Notes: a model not told the origin generated them from the sequence alone. 64,000 nucleotides of DNA from Lactuca virosa (GCA_928212115.1 CAKMRJ010005634.1:180669446-180733445); one strand, 5' to 3'. Counted from the stretch's first letter, positions 34,302-45,561 are shown. Made by a program: numbers and translations.

Positions 34302-35330
34302 TTTGGGTTTCCTTTGAGATACCGAAAAATTCTTTTGACAGCAATAAGATGTGAAAGTTTATGATTAGCCTGGTATCGTGCACATTGACAAAACACAAAC
34401 ATAATGTATGGCCTGCTCGCGGTAAGATACATCAATGATCCGATCATTAATCTGTATTCAGTCTGAACTACGGATTCGCCTTCAATATCTGGAGTCAACA
34501 GAGGTCGCTCAGTCATTGGCGTCAAGGTAGGTTTTGCGTCTCGAAACCTGAAATTCTCCAGCATATCTTCAACATACTTGGCTTGATGTATCAAGATTCC
34601 GGTTGAGTTTTGTTTGACCTGATGCCCCAAAAACATGGTCATCTCCCCCAGAGAACTCATCTCGAACCTCTTCTTCATCACGCTTTCGAACTCCTTGCGT
34701 AGCTGTAGACATGTTGACCCGAAAATGATGTCATCGACGTAGATTTGAACAAGAATCTGATCGACACCAACATGCTTAATGAACAAGGTTTGATCGATCG
34801 TCCCCCGTGAATAACCATGCTTGAGCAAGTGCTTCATCAGAGTTGCATACCACGCCCTTGGAGCTTGATGTAACCCGTATAAAGCCTTGTCCAACTTGTA
34901 GACGTGATTCGAAAGCTTCGAATTAACAAACCCTGGAGGTTGATCAACGTAGATTTCTTCCTTCACATCGCCCTACAGGAAGGCAGTCTTGACGTCCATC
35001 TGGTAAACCGTGAAGTTCATGTAGGAAGCATACGCGAGGAAAATGCGATTAGCCTCCAAGCGAGCTACCGGAGCATAAACTTCGGTGTAGTCGAGACACT
35101 CAATTTCGCGAAATCCACGTACAACCAATCGGTCCTTATTTCGCATAATAACCCCTGAATCATCTTGCTTGTTTCGATAAACCCAGCGCGTGTCGAGTGA
35201 CTTCTTGCCCTTAGGTAATTCAACCAAATTCCAAACCCCAAGCTTTTCAAACTGATTCAACTCCTCATGCATAATATCCACCCATCTAGGCTCATTCAAA
35301 GCCATTTCAACATTCTTTGGCTCTATTTGA
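34302..35330 (-). pseudogene. Copia reverse transcriptase (S1)
   Basis: RT from PRWVDIMHEELNQFEKLGVW through DTRWVYRNKQDDSG, YQMDVKTAFL (then a stop at 34970-34972), PPGFVNSKLSNHVYKLDKAL and YGLHQAPRAWY. The catalytic YVDDIIFGST (about 34730) is intact. The later MIGSLMYLTASRPYIMFVFC and CARYQANHKLSHLIAVKRIF lie before a frame change at about 34300. RT copies element RNA inside particles. Confidence 0.9.
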
Positions 35331-36250
35331 GATATGAAGAAAGAATAGAGACATGTATTTACATCTCCACTCTAACTCTGTGTTTTAACACCGTCGCCTA
35401 GCTGACCAATGACATTTTCGATCGGGTGATCGCGTTGAATTCTGGAACGTAGCTCCTGGCTGATGTCATTGAGCGTTACGTGAAGGTTGTGAATATTGAC
35501 AAATCCATCATCTGCTGAATGATCCACCGCAGGTGGTCTGGAATCGTGAGAGGGGCTTGCCACGAACTAATTAGCAATTGGTTCGGGAAAGAGAAGTTCC
35601 ATAAATGTTTGAGTAGTAGCAGAATCATCTCTGGACATGAGCTCTCTTTCATCAGGAGTAATAGGAGTGACATCAGCATCTGGATTGCTTTCTTGACTTG
35701 GAGAATCGGACAAATTCCTTGGAACAGATACATCCACTGTAGGAGTCGTAGAAGACACCACCGACGGTCTTTATACAACATCTTCGTCTTCATCTTCAAT
35801 CACAGCCTTAGAACCAGAACTGGAACAAGACAAATCATCTGAAAACACATTGAACGACTTGAATAGTGATGTATAATCAAACAACCAATCTGGACCAACT
35901 CTGGCATCTGTTTCGTTCTCCTCCAACCAGCACACGTCGAAGGATTGTACGATTTGCTTCGTCTTCTTATTGTAGACCCTGTACGCCATGCGAACAAGAT
36001 ACCCCACAAAGTAACAATCATCTGCTTTGGCGTTGAGATTAGGATTGGATTCCAGATGAAGGAGGGTGCAAGGACAGCCAAAAATACGGAAGCGACTGAC
36101 AGATAGTTTGTGACCGTAGAGAATTTCGTATGGAGTCTTCATCTGAGCTTTGTTGATCAGAACACGATTTTGAACATAAAACGCCGTGTTGATCCCCTCG
36201 GCCCAAAATAAAACCAGAAGTTTGGAGTCACATAACATCGTCCTTGCGGT
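35331..36250 (-). pseudogene. Copia integrase C-terminal part and linker (S1)
   Basis: The integrase tail is visible (FWAEGINTAFYVQNRVLINK, TPYEILYGHKLSVSRFRIFG, ADDCYFVGYLVRMAYRVYNK). It is followed by a long acidic Ser/Pro/Asp-rich linker (SSGSKAVIEDEDEDVV; SDSPSQESNPDADVTPITPD) before RT. Stops at 35769, 35570 and 35372 interrupt it. The linker is a normal low-complexity region in this type of pol. Confidence 0.82.
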
Positions 36251-36850
36251 GTCTTGTAGAGTTCGGTTTCACCGCTCAGCAACACCATTTTGTTGCGGTG
36301 TGCAAACGGCACTATATTGTCACACTATCCCTTTTTCCGCACATAAATGATCGAGAACGGTATTCTTGAATTCCATCTCGTTGTCTGTTCTGAGCGCCTT
36401 CACCCTTTGGTTGGTCTGGTTCTCTATCATCACAATAAACTTCTTAATCAAGTCAGCAACCCCAACTTTTTTGGACAAAAAAAAGACCCACGTGAACCGC
36501 GAGAAATCATCGATCACAACCATACAATATGAATTTTCGTTGATGTTGAGGACATTAACCGGACCAAATAAGCCCATATGTAACAATTGGAGTACCTGAT
36601 TGATTGTATTGACCTGTTTTGGCAGGTGTGGCTTTCTGTGATGTTTTCCTTAGGCGCATGCCACACACTTCTTAAACGAGATGAAATACTTGACAGGAAG
36701 CCCGCACACTATTTCATGCTTAGCAAGTCGATTCGGGTTCTTTTCGTTAGCATGTCCGAGTCTTCGATGCCACATCATAGCATTATGCTCGGAAGCCTTT
36801 GAGAAGAGGTAAGTGACTTGTTCAGGAAGATTATTGTTCATGTCAATGAT
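36251..36850 (-). pseudogene. Copia pre-integrase and integrase core (S1)
   Basis: Pre-integrase HHCC finger MMWHRRLGHANEKN with a CVACA end. The core shows HMGLFGPV (first acidic position reads Gly), YCMVVIDDFSRFTWVFFL and ALRTDNEMEFKN (second Asp). A stop precedes the QQNGVAER-type segment at about 36280. The first catalytic Asp appears lost. Confidence 0.82.
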
Positions 36851-37539
36851 ATATGCATTGTCGTCCCGTATTTATTTAACAAGAATCCATTCATCTGGGA
36901 TGACAATGCCTGGCTTCAAAATTAGACAGTCTTTATCGCTGAAATGCGTTGAATAGCCCTTGTCACAAATTTGAGAAACACTCAACAAACTGTGCTATAA
37001 CTTAAGCGCATAGTTAACATTCTCGAAGCTCAGCATTCCATTTGAAACTGTTCCTTTTTGAGTGATCTCCCGCAAAGGAAACGTATCCCCCATTAAAATT
37101 CTTAATGTTGTGCAGCTGGGAGATGTCTCATGTCATGTGCTTGGAACAACTGCTGTCGACATACCTGGTCTGACGACATTCCTCCGCAGCTGTTCCTGCA
37201 CAATGAGCGGGATTATTTATATTTGGGAACCCATGTCATTAGATCCCTGGGTTTACCCTTGACATTCACAGATTTAACATTTTGATTTTTCAATTTTGAA
37301 TTTGAATCAGATGCACCGTCAGAAGATGATGATGATTAGACAAGTCTAGATTTGGGCACCCACTGATAGTTAGGTTTTGAAGAAAGTACAGGTGATTTAG
37401 AAATATTTTTCTTTTGCTTTGAGCATTTAGATCTTCGGCTAGGATTAGTCAAAGATCTAGGCGCATCCTTTGACGAAATCGACATTCGCTTAGCCACATT
37501 CGATTTCGGCAAAGCACCTATGACTGGTTTAGTGAAAAC
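36851..37539 (-). pseudogene. Remnant of protease region (S1)
   Basis: Heavily broken minus-strand frames between gag and the pre-integrase. Pieces such as NYQWVPKSR (about 37350), a Ser-rich stretch and SLLSVSQICDKG-type text (about 36970) are recognisable as the Copia protease to pre-integrase segment. The exact protease active site cannot be located with confidence. Confidence 0.6.
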
Positions 37540-40052
37540 CTATTTATTTGTTTTAAGATCAGTCCTTTTCTTATCATTATGAACTTTCCGATCATCATCA
37601 CAAAGACAAGATCTTGAGGACTTTCTCGATAGAGACCTTCCTCGAGACTCGTTTTCTATTCTCGGTGTAGAAAAATGCACAAATGCCCTGTTGGGACAAT
37701 TTAGAGCAATGTGGCCGACAGTACCACAGTTGAAACAAATTTGCTTATTATCATTAGACCTGGTATCGCCTTTATCAGATTTTGTGCTCTTATTGACTTT
37801 TCTAATTTTCCCACACGTACAAGTGCATGAGTCAGATTGTGTAAGAGGTGTAGAAGATGTGGATGTGCTAGTTTCAGATTTAGTAGATTTCACAAAACTA
37901 ACACCACAGTTATCAAAAACATTAAAATTTGACACGAAATCATCACAAATTAAAACATCAGTCATAACATCAAAAACAGACTCATCTACTTTTGAAATAG
38001 GAACACCGAATTTTAACACAAACTTATTACCAGAATCAATGTTTCCATCCTCCTGCTTTTCTTGGCTTACTGATGAATCTGCATCGGAATTCGAAATGAT
38101 AGTATCTAAATTCCTAAGAGTACATTCTGTTGCCTGTTCAACAGCTAGTTTACCATAAACCATAAATGGTTCACGATCTATCTCAACTTGAGTCAATGGA
38201 ATAGTGGTATAATTATGATTAAATGGGGGAGGGACATTCTCATAACCTATTCCTACTTGCTTTTGGTCCTTCCATTTCATTTGGTGTTCAATTATTGTTG
38301 CAACTCTTTCACTTGACACATCGAATTTTTGAAGTTAAAATCGGCATTTGCAAAACGATTCTTCAATGTGTCAAGTTCCATAGTTACAAAATCAAAATAC
38401 TTTTTAAGATATTTATAATGAACACATTTGTCGTTGTATTATGCCTGTAACTTCTTATAATCATTTGTTTTGGCCTCTAATTGATCTTTCAATGGTTTTT
38501 GGCCTTTCCTAAGTTGATATCCCTCATACTTTAGTTCCTCTATCTCTCTACGCATAAAATCAACCTGTTCCTGTAAAAATTTGATAGTTTTAATACAAAG
38601 TGAAGAGCAAGTCATTTCACTGACCTCTGACGTTGCAGGCTCTGGCGTAGTTTGAACCATGAACGCAAATTGTAGATCCATCATTTCCGCCTCTGGATCC
38701 ACCTCAGCTTCTTCTACAATGTCTTAGATCTGGGAAATATGCGCATTTTAAGGTCACGAGATGTTCAGGGCTTGAATTTGGTCGTCCCAGTCAAACGATT
38801 GAGCTACCACAGCAAGATTTGCGATCTGGTTATTGATGGTAGATCCTCTACTGCTACCCAGTGGCACCATAGTTTTTTTGTTGTTTTCCCTCTTGTCAGG
38901 CTTCGGCCAGTCTCTGGCAAAATGGCCAGGCTCATGGCAGTTGAAGCAGTGAAGTTTTCCTTTGTTGAAGCCCACCTTTTTCTCAGCATTCATTCCCCTA
39001 TTATTTTTGCCTGTCTTCTTGGAGAATTGTTTGACCCTGAACACCGCTATAGCAATTTTCCATGTGATGTCCATCTCCTCAACATCTTCGGGATGAATTT
39101 ACAAAGGTAGTTCGCCAGCCACAAAGGTATTGTAGTAATTTACAATACTTGTAGCAAGAGCCAAATTTTCATCATTTTCTTTGGGAGCAGGAGTTGTAGC
39201 TTTTGAAGAAGAAACAACTTGTGGATAATTTGCTGGAGGTTGACCACTGTACATTGATGAAGTGACATTTGATGATGGTTGAGGCACAACGAACGATTGA
39301 ACTTAAGGAGTGGTGAATAATGAGAACGCATTGTTAGATTGAATCCCAAGATTAGCAGTGGAGTATGAGTTTACATGATTGATTTACCGTTGTTTTTCAT
39401 CAAGATAGCATGCTTTGATGATGGCCATGGTTTCAGCCAGACTAATCCAGTTAAGATCTTTTGTTTTCTTGATGACAGCAATATTCATATCCCATGCCTT
39501 TGGGAGAGAATTCAACAGTTTCTTGTTAATTTCAGATCTTGGCACCGAGATCCCAGCCGAACTCATTTCAGTAGTCAAAGTGATGAATTGTTGAAGTTGA
39601 GCTTCCAGGGTTTCTCCAAGAACATGGTTAAACATATTGAACTTTCGTCTCAGCATATCTTGGCGACTTTGTTTCATATCCTCATTTCCTTCATAAACTT
39701 CGATCAATGCCTCCCATAGTGCCTTTGCAGACGTGTACTCACGAAAACCCTGAGCAATTTCCAGTGACAAAGTAATAGTGAGTGTAGCAAGTGCCTTTTA
39801 TTGTTGTTCAACTTTATCAAATTCTTCATCGGTATAGTCTTCGACATCCTTGTCAATAATTATTCCATTCGGGAGTATTGTGGAGATTCTGATCGGTCCT
39901 TTGAAAATGCATCTCCAAATTTTGAAATCTTTCATCTTAATATATTTTTCCATACAATATTTCCATTCCAGGAAACCCTCAGCGGATAACAAACATGTGA
40001 TGCGTGTGGTTGTGCCCATTACGGAATCAAGTTCATGGTGTTGTGAATCCAT
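37540..40052 (-). pseudogene. Long Copia gag with two zinc knuckles (S1)
   Basis: About 840 codons in one broken frame series. The N-terminal UBN2-type domain starts MDSQHHELDSVMGTTTRITC (40052) and continues GFREYTSAKALWEALIEVYE. A first knuckle (CFNCHEPGHFARDW, last Cys replaced by Trp) lies near 38930. An acidic/coiled-coil segment follows (TIKFLQEQVDFMRREIEELK). A second, intact knuckle (CFNCGTVGHIALNC) lies near 37715. Stops occur near 39797, 39300, 39098, 38752, 38436 and 38322. Gag forms the particle and binds RNA. Two knuckles separated by about 400 residues is unusual outside this lineage. Confidence 0.85.
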
Positions 40053-40523
40053 TTTTTTTTGTTTTTATTTTGTTGTTTTTTTTTAATTTTCCCGATTAAA
40101 TGAAAATGAACATAAAAATGAAAACAAAAGAAGAATTCACGGTTGTAAACTGTTTACAGCCGGAATCTGTTTACGGTCCTGAGACAGTTTACGGTCAAGA
40201 GGCAGTTTACGGTCCTGAGACAGTTTACGGTCAAGAGACAGTTTACAGCCTTTGAAAATCAACTGTTTACGGCTTTTGAAGATCAATAGTTTACGGCTTT
40301 TAAGATCAATACTTTATAGTTGTATCAAGTGTTTACGGCCGTACTCCCTTCAACGCTACTAACCGTAAACCCCCAGAAATGATGAGAACAAGTGTTTTTC
40401 ATGTAGATTTTGATTCCCTTAGTTGTGAAACCCCAAACAGATGCAGAACCAAGCTTGAACAATGAAGAAACTGAAGATCCTTTCAACTGTAAACACAACT
40501 GAAGTTGTTTTGACACCAGATTT
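40053..40523 (-). other. Untranslated leader of S1 with GTTTACGG array
   Basis: It contains at least seven GTTTACGG copies and one CCGTAAAC between 40140 and 40380. They include an 18-bp tandem array at about 40180-40255. No ORF. Confidence 0.75.
40180..40255. repeat. 18-bp tandem repeats (GTTTACGG array)
   Basis: Units alternate ACAGTTTACGGTCCTGAG and ACAGTTTACGGTCAAGAG, about four and a half copies, the last degenerating to ACAGTTTACAGCC. Confidence 0.85.
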
Positions 40524-40535
40524 GCTTTGATACCA
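40524..40535 (-). other. Primer binding site of S1
   Basis: TGGTATCAAAGC on the minus strand, two bases inside the LTR end. It differs by one base (A for G) from the usual tRNA-Met site. Confidence 0.8.
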
Positions 40536-40537
40536 AT

Positions 40538-41058
40538 TGTAAGGTCCCAATTTAGTGATCCAAACCAGTGATCAAAACAAATGCAAACAAGAAATGAGTA
40601 AAACAAAAAGATGATCAAGCAATGCCCACGTTCATTCACAAAAATGTCTGGTACACCTTGAGAAACAAAAACAGTTGACCATAAACTCTATGGATACGTC
40701 ACTACTGACAGACTCTGACACATACTATTTATAGGGACAGACTGGCCGTGAACGGTCTTCACGACCGGACACTCGTTTACGGTCGAACACCCGTTTACGA
40801 CCTTAAACACCAACCCAGCTGTAAACACACATCAACAAGTTACAAACACTTCCAACATGACCAAGACCCTACGAAGACATATACAGATGATTGCCTAGCC
40901 CAAACCACAAATCTATGACCTATCAAACCCATTAGTTGACCGAAAACACATGCGCTTTCGGTCCAAGATATAAATAAACCAAATATTATATTTGGCCCAA
41001 GACTAAAAATAATAAATGCTTAGAAAAGCAAAGTATAAACCATGTTTTTGACCCAACA
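40538..41058 (-). repeat. LTR at the 5' side of S1 (521 bp)
   Basis: On the minus strand it starts TGTTGGGTCAAAAACATGG and ends GGGACCTTACA. It includes TATTTATAG-type promoter sequence (inverted, near 40728) and CCGTAAAC-like motifs (40740-40830). It is directly preceded on the minus strand by the purine tract CCAAAGGGGAGAT, so it also looks like a 3' LTR of the element lying to its right. Confidence 0.72.
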
Positions 41059-42689
41059 ATCTCCCCTTTGGTTTATAGCTTTCTTTTCTTTTGACCCAAC
41101 AAACTCCCCTAGGAGTGTAGCTTGCATTTCTTCTCAGTCTTCACATTGTGAGCTTGGCTTTAGCGTTTATCTTCAATTTCTTCACAACTTCAAGATGAAC
41201 AAATGAATATTCTAAGTGACTAACTTCATGTTGAATAGTTGGGCATTTCTTCAAAAATTTGACTTTGAACGCACTTTGGGTGTGGAGTTTTCTTGTATGG
41301 ATTCTTGAAAATCTGCACTTTCAGCTTGAGAATCTTCAGAGAGAACAGAGAATAAAAATTCTGGATCACTTCAGCAGGTACATAGATAGAAACAAATTGA
41401 TTGAGGAGGCTTCAATGCAACTTGTCACATAATCTTTAATTCAGCTTCACCTTACTTCTGGGGTTGAAAGATTGTATGTTGAAAATGATCTTCACTTCTA
41501 GTTCCTTGATACGTCTTGACATGTAACCGTGACTAAAAAGTCCCCATAGATCACAGAAAGAGTCATAAAGATTCTTCTCACCACAGTTTTTCAAGGATGA
41601 ATCCTTGGCTCAGAAAGAGACTTCTCGCAGTATATTTTTGAACTCGGAGGAACGCACTGCGATTTGTTGAGTATCGGAGAACTACTCGTGGATAGTTTTG
41701 ATGTTAGCCCCTGTATATCCTTGATCATATATCTCAATATAGTTATCAAGTTAACGAGTTAACTTGGCCCTTGGCGAGACGTTCAGCGATACATGTTTCC
41801 CTGTTGGGTGAATCACCCTGGTGTCGTGACAGTTATTAGGTAAAGAAAGCTGAAAAGACCAATCTAACAATTTGTACCGTTTCAAACTTTCATTTCCTTA
41901 GATACGACAGTTCTTAAAAAGAAACTGCATGACTGGCATTTAGTACAATGTCTCACCAGGTATTAGCCATTATCCGTCAATTCATGGATGAAATCTAGAA
42001 CATATAAAATGTTCACCGTCAATTCATTAATAAATGGTTTTGAATTTTGGATTTCACTTAGAGTCATGGTGACAACAACATCTAAGATCATAAACACAGA
42101 CTTTTTGGCAACCGTTAGCCGAGTTGTTTTATACTCGAACCTCAAGGGGTACCAGTACGTGGAAGTGATTTGATGGAGAAAATTTTAGATATATGTTAAG
42201 AATGGTTGGGTGTTTCACATTGGTCATGGTGAAAATGACCTTTGATCATTAACATTAGATGCGAAGACTCCTATTAAGACTGGTATATGTCTCAATATTG
42301 AAGAGTCTATCACTTGCATGTGAATCATCCGTCAATTCCTTGTGAAAGTAGTGTGAAGTGTAATGACCGTCAATTCCTTTACACATTCAGGTTTCTTTTC
42401 CTTGCTCAGAATATTTCGATACATACTCCTTAAGTGTCATCTTCTCCTGAATTCTCTTTTCAAGACAAATGAAAATTTTTTAGATAAACATAAAAAACAA
42501 AAGTAAACTTAGCACACTAAGAAATAAAAATAAAAGTAAAATACGCTCAAAAACACTATTTTTTGGATTTTTGATTTTTCTGAGAAAGAAATAAAAACAT
42601 AAATGAAAATATTTTCCCTTTAGCACTAGACTTCATATCACTTCCCAACAAACAATAAATACAAATGAAAAACTATAAGATAATAAAAG
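41059..42689 (-). other. Non-coding 3' region of S2 with repeated CCGTCAATTC
   Basis: No coding evidence over 1.6 kb. CCGTCAATTC occurs four times (about 41975, 42008, 42330, 42369). A second LTR-start-like purine tract (CTAGGGGAGTT then TGTTGGGTC) lies 43 bp upstream of the real one. TTGTTGGGAAGTGATAT (end 42650) also occurs in S1 at 33650. Confidence 0.6.
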
Positions 42690-43237
42690 ATTATCTTCAA
42701 AATGAATCATTGTCAGAAAAACTCAGGAGTATCGAGAAGAAACTCAAACCGTAAGTCACCGATTGAATTTGCATCTAGAAGGTCAGAGAACAGCACACAT
42801 ATTTCAATATCAGAACAGATCCGAAAATTCTTCACATCATTAAGCACAAACCCCATGTGTGATCCTTTCCTTTCTTCCCTTCACGCAAAGGACACATACT
42901 CTCAAACAAAGTTCTGAATGTTGTACAGTTGAGAGATGTCCTTTATCATGTGCCTGGAACAACCACTACTAAAAAACCAAAGTCTGATGATATGCCTCCA
43001 TAGCTTCTCCAACACAGAGCGGGATCAGTTGGTCTTTAGAACCCAGTACATTTTGAAACTAGGTCAAGCTTTGTCATCTTTTCAAGGTACTCTTTCCCAT
43101 TACATATCCTGCTTATCACAAATAGAAGATGAAGAAATGTTAGAATCATTAGACGATTTGGGAGATTGAACCTTTGGTACCCATCTGTAGTTGGGTTTAA
43201 CCTATTTCTTGTTCGAGCAGATGGGTGCCTCGACACT
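42690..43237 (-). pseudogene. Short pol remnant of S2
   Basis: Fragments on the minus strand match the start of the S1 protease region (PNYRWVPKVQSPKSS, about 43190) and the very end of RNase H (MIHFED, about 42703). The whole integrase-RT body between them is absent, marking a large internal deletion. Confidence 0.6.
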
Positions 43238-44347
43238 TGATTCTGAGCATGAAGTTGATCTTCGAGATGACTTTGATCTAACTGATCTTGGTTTCACTGG
43301 AGCATCTTTTAGATTGGACTTCTTGGCCGACATTCCCTTTTTGAATTTGGGATTTTGATTCTTGGCCTTCTGCACGTTCCAGTCACCATTGTTTGAACGT
43401 GGACTCAAAGGGTTCTTTTGCCAAAGCTCCCTTTTTATGCGTTCTGCCAGTCTTGTGCATAATAGGGAAAGTATGCACAATTTGGACAATTTTTTGCAAT
43501 GTGTCCAGGTGTTCCACAGTGAAAACATGTCTTTTTCTTCACGTCGGAATTGTTTCTTCCTGCCCCTGGTGGCGTGCCCTTGCCTTGTCTCTGATTGTTC
43601 CCACAAGCACACTTGCAACGGGCACTTTGTTTCATTTGTTTTGGTGGCTTGTATTTACCAACAGTAGCTTTAGAAGTAACTGAGTTAAAAGTAACATATT
43701 TAGAGTTCAAGGAGACATTGGTTTGTTCATCAATGTCCTCCTTGTTCTCATCGTCCGCTACTTTACCTGCACAAGAAGTAGAATCATTAAAAACGTTCAC
43801 GTTAATATTCTCAGTTGGCCTAGATTGTTCAGTATTATCTGAAGCTTGTTCAGGGAGTAAGCCAAACTGAGCAGGAATTTCTTCCTCATTGGTCTCAAGG
43901 GGTGCGTTATAGTTGTCATTGAAAGGAGGTGGTACACTGTGATACCCTAGACCCTTGGTTTGGTTATCTTTCAATGTTAATTAATTTTCTATCGTGGATG
44001 CAACTACCTCACTTCACACATCAAATTTTTTAAAGTTGAATCCAGCATCTTTATATTTAGCTTTCAATGCATCAAGCTCGGTAGTCAAGTTAGCAAGTTG
44101 TTCCTTAACATAATCATAATTCACACATTTATTATTGTATTCTTCTTGAAGTTTTCTAAAATCCTTGGTTTTGGCCTCTAGTTGTGCTTTTAAAGGTTTT
44201 TTGGGCCTTCCTAAGTGTATATCCTTCATATGTGACGTCCTCATTTTCCCTTTTTAGCAAATCATTTTGTTCATGAAGAAACTTAATCGTAGCTTCACAA
44301 GATTGAGAACATGAAACTTCATTGACCGGGATTTTTGAATAACTCAT
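43202..44347 (-). pseudogene. C-terminal gag of S2
   Basis: Starts MSYSKIPVNEVSCSQSCEAT at 44347, a position matching the middle of S1 gag (about 38640). The UBN2 domain and first zinc knuckle are therefore absent. The coiled-coil (IKFLHEQNDLLKRENEDV, NLTTELDALKAKYKDAG) is followed by a Cys-rich stretch (CKCACGN) and an intact knuckle, CFHCGTPGHIAKNC (about 43510). Two or three frame changes break it. Whether the 44347 ATG was ever used is unknown. Confidence 0.75.
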
Positions 44348-45002
44348 TGTTTATCAAAAATGCCTTTTGACTATAAACCTCAAAAGTCAACCTTAAAAGT
44401 CAAGTTTAAAAAGTCAAACTTAAAAGTCAAACTAGAAAAGTCAAACGGAAAAGCAAAACATGAAAATTTGAAAGTTAAACGAGAAAGTCAAAGTTTAAAA
44501 TCAAAGGTCAAACTTGAAAGTCAAAGTAAATTTTTTATTAATTGACTGAAAATAAAACTTGTAAAGAAAACACAACCGAAAAGAGGTTCATAGTCGAGAA
44601 CACGATTTACAGACAAAGACGGTTTACGGCTGAAAAGAGTTTACGGTCGTACACAGTTTACGTTTGAGAACAGTTTACGGCTCACAACTGAAATTAGGTT
44701 CACAATCGAAAACAAAGGTTTACAGTCGAAAACAGGTTGTTTGTAGTCGAAAAGAGTTTACAGCTAAAAACACAAGAGGTTTACGGCCGAAAAACGAGTT
44801 TACAGCCGTAAATAGATGAACAATTTATAGCCGAAAGCACCCAGAATTTGATGAAAACAACTGATTTCGAGCAGATCTGCAATCCCTTTGGCCTTGAAAT
44901 CACGATCAACAACAGAAATCCAGTAACAAAGCTTGAACAATCACAAAAAAGAGGAATAACTCCAACCAAAAACTAAGCTTGAAAAATTTTGACACTAGAT
45001 TG
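44348..45002 (-). other. Untranslated leader of S2 with GTTTACGG and AAGTCAAA arrays
   Basis: It contains about ten copies or near-copies of GTTTACGG/GTTTACAG between 44605 and 44820. A run of AAAAGTCAAAC-type repeats lies at 44385-44530. No believable ORF. Confidence 0.75.
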
Positions 45003-45014
45003 GCTCTGATACCA
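45003..45014 (-). other. Primer binding site of S2
   Basis: TGGTATCAGAGC on the minus strand, two bases inside the LTR end at 45017. Confidence 0.88.
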
Positions 45015-45016
45015 AC

Positions 45017-45561
45017 TGTAAGTCCCAAAAATTAGTTTGATGTATTAATCCGATCCGCTTGATGGTGCGGAATCCCAATCAAGCGGATGATACAAGATAG
45101 AATGGAGAAGAAGAAGAAGAAGAACTTGATGAATCTCTATGAATTGATGATAAGAATGATGCTTCGCATAAGATTCAAACACACACACACTCTTCAGGTG
45201 CGAAATCCCAATCAAGTGAATGATGCAAGATAGAATGGAGAAGAAGAAGAAGAAGAAGAAGAAGAAGAAGAAGAACTTGATCAATCTATGATGTATTGAT
45301 GATAAGAATGAAGAACACTACATAAGATTCACACTTCTCTCTACTTTCTCTCTCTTGAGCTCCCTCCCCTAAACAGTGGCTTCCATTTTTGTTATGGACC
45401 ACTTTTCTCTCTTATCCCCGTAAAACACTTGTAACAAATCGTTATTTCAAACCTATGTAATAGTATAGGTCAATGTGTATTTCTTTTTATATTAATAAAG
45501 AGAAATTTTAGCATAATGTGCATATTTACATAATTGACCCTCAAAAATAAATTATTTAACA
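45017..45561 (-). repeat. Probable 5' LTR of S2 (545 bp)
   Basis: The right border (TGTTAAATAATTTATTTT on the minus strand) is inferred from the TG rule and the change to Gypsy sequence after 45561. The inner border is fixed by the primer binding site. It holds an imperfect direct duplication of about 135 bp (45058-45183, 45193-45333), each copy with a GAA microsatellite. Confidence 0.55.
45240..45275. repeat. GAA microsatellite
   Basis: (GAA)n of about 11 units. A shorter tract lies at 45107-45124 in the other copy of the duplication. Confidence 0.9.

Larger units (their letters stand above)
33651..41058 (-). mobile_element. Copia element S1 (Sirevirus-like), decayed
   Basis: In minus-strand order: LTR (41058-40538), primer binding site, leader with 18-bp repeats, a long gag with two zinc knuckles, integrase, RT, RNase H (to 33795) and the purine tract AATTTAGGGGGGAGAA (33721-33736). 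The large gag, the coiled-coil section and the multiple purine tracts fit the Sirevirus-type Copia lineage (inference). A matching 3' LTR is not clear; it may be deleted or diverged in 31865-33650. Confidence 0.75.
41059..45561 (-). mobile_element. Copia element S2 (Sirevirus-like), internally deleted
   Basis: In minus order: LTR (45561-45017), primer binding site, GTTTACGG-rich leader, part of gag, a short pol remnant and a 1.6-kb non-coding 3' region ending in purine tracts at 41059-41070. Integrase and RT are missing. The 5' LTR and the LTR at 40538-41058 do not look like a pair, so the exact partner LTR is unclear. Confidence 0.6.

Noticed and set aside
40171..40255. CRISPR-like short direct repeats
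   Set aside because: Repeats are contiguous with no spacers and lie in a retrotransposon leader of a plant genome.
45045..45284. Frame encoding a long Phe run
   Set aside because: Translation of the GAA/TTC microsatellite inside an LTR.
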